Origin: Conus ventricosus
Lineage: Eukaryota; Mollusca; Gastropoda; Neogastropoda; Conidae
Direction: 5' to 3'
DNA length: 64,000 nucleotides
NCBI GenBank assembly: GCA_018398815.1
Contig: CM031615.1
Span: 47,054,279-47,118,278, forward strand
Part shown: one piece after another, positions 63,430-64,000 of the stretch
Position numbering within the stretch: position 1 is the stretch's first letter
Layout of the letters: each line of letters starts with the position of its first letter
Notes under the pieces: model-generated
Databases searched by the model: none
Told to the model about the DNA's origin: nothing
Seen by the model: the letters and a program-made list of their open reading frames with translations, nothing else
Made by a program: the position numbers and the translations under genes

Positions 63430-64000
63430 ATGCCTGTCGAAGGTCTCCCCTCTACCCTAGAAGTATCTCTCAACAATGCGCTACAAGAAATGACTTTGTC
63501 CTCATATAAGATTGAGGGCAGAGGAAAACAAACAATTTTCGTTCTTCGATTGAGTGCCACGAATACCGACCAGCCCCCTGTCGCGCAAACCGGCCACAGT
63601 GTGTCGTATCGACGAAAGTGCACCTCACAAGTGAACAGGGACAGACGCCGAGCTGAAGTCTACAGAAAATGTCACCAGCAAAAGGCAAGTGAAGGGGCTT
63701 CTTCTCCATCCAATCTATTTTTGCCAACACCACCAAGTTTGATTTACAACGTAGACAGAACTGACATCAGACACACTGTTTGTGGTGAAATGTTCGAACG
63801 TGACAATCCCCCTCCCTCCGTGCCCCAGCCTACATGGTACAGACCTGGTGACATGATAGAGCCTATCGACATGGGACCGTGTGATAAAGACACTGTGACA
63901 GTCAGACACGATGGAGCCTTGTCGCTGGGCATAGAGTCTGTCGACTCATGTCAGTCAGACTGTGTTGAGGGGTTGGGTTATGATGGTTGTAATGATAACG
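63430..64000 (+). CDS. Unknown ORF, 190 codons, open at the right edge
   Basis: From ATG at 63430-63432 the frame has no stop to the last base, 190 codons in non-repetitive sequence of balanced composition. It starts MPVEGLPSTLEVSLNNALQE and continues SYKIEGRGKQTIFVLRLSAT, then HSVSYRRKCTSQVNRDRRRA. The pattern of a short conserved N-terminal segment and an SVxYRRKxxSQxxRDRRRAE basic block recalls uncharacterised, multicopy ORFs I associate with mobile elements of marine invertebrates; that is recall only. The later part has Cys and acidic residues (DSCQSDCVEGLGYDGCND) and no recognised domain. The frame is open upstream to a stop at 63271-63273 with another ATG at 63277, but 63430 gives the better start. 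Confidence 0.6.
   Translation, partial: MPVEGLPSTLEVSLNNALQEMTLSSYKIEGRGKQTIFVLRLSATNTDQPPVAQTGHSVSYRRKCTSQVNRDRRRAEVYRKCHQQKASEGASSPSNLFLPTPPSLIYNVDRTDIRHTVCGEMFERDNPPPSVPQPTWYRPGDMIEPIDMGPCDKDTVTVRHDGALSLGIESVDSCQSDCVEGLGYDGCNDN

Overview
This window is animal genomic DNA, most likely from a mollusc and perhaps a gastropod. The placement is an inference from small exons in long repeat-filled introns, very heavy CA/GA/G microsatellites, Penelope-like elements, RTE and CR1/Jockey-like LINEs, tRNA-headed SINEs and TTAA-flanked MITEs; no species marker is visible. It is a draft scaffold with one 100-base N gap (58901-59000). Long spurious open frames over simple repeats are not annotated as genes.

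Three host genes can be read exon by exon. (1) On the minus strand, about 11.72 to 6.59 kb or lower, is a short single-pass membrane protein resembling human C3orf18. Its first intron is filled by a LINE fragment, an inverted pair of Penelope-like (PLE) fragments and a SINE. (2) On the plus strand, about 12.1 to 37.68 kb, is a POT1 (protection of telomeres 1) homologue in about thirteen exons. It has OB1, OB2, an unusually long 283-residue disordered linker in one exon, and the OB3/resolvase-like C-terminal part with both zinc CxxC pairs. Genes 1 and 2 are head to head, with about 0.4 kb between the C3orf18-like start codon and the first POT1 exon read. (3) On the minus strand, about 53.65 to 47.32 kb, is a universal stress protein (UspA family) with an intact ATP-binding loop and a His-rich tail; its first exon was not found. 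POT1 and the stress-protein gene converge.

Layout: 1-6.5 kb is the 3' flank of the C3orf18-like gene with a piggyBac-like MITE and minisatellites. 6.6-11.7 kb is that gene. 12.1-37.7 kb is POT1, whose introns hold a near-complete LINE ORF2, several SINEs, an RTE LINE with a nested SINE, a second TTAA MITE, foldback elements with hammerhead-like cores, and minisatellites. 37.7-47.3 kb is intergenic or 3' UTR, with a 965-bp hAT-like non-autonomous element, a decayed zinc-finger ORF and a GC-rich palindromic promoter-like site. 47.3-53.7 kb is the stress-protein gene with a 1.65-kb 47/48-bp minisatellite in one intron. 53.7-63.4 kb is mostly simple repeats, but contains a decayed packaging-ATPase fragment of Polinton/large-DNA-virus type (about 57.9-58.9 kb) abutting the gap. 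At the right edge a clean 190-codon frame of unknown function runs out of the window.

The telomere protein, membrane protein and stress protein are not known to form one pathway. The window is best read as ordinary host genes embedded in dense mobile-element debris.
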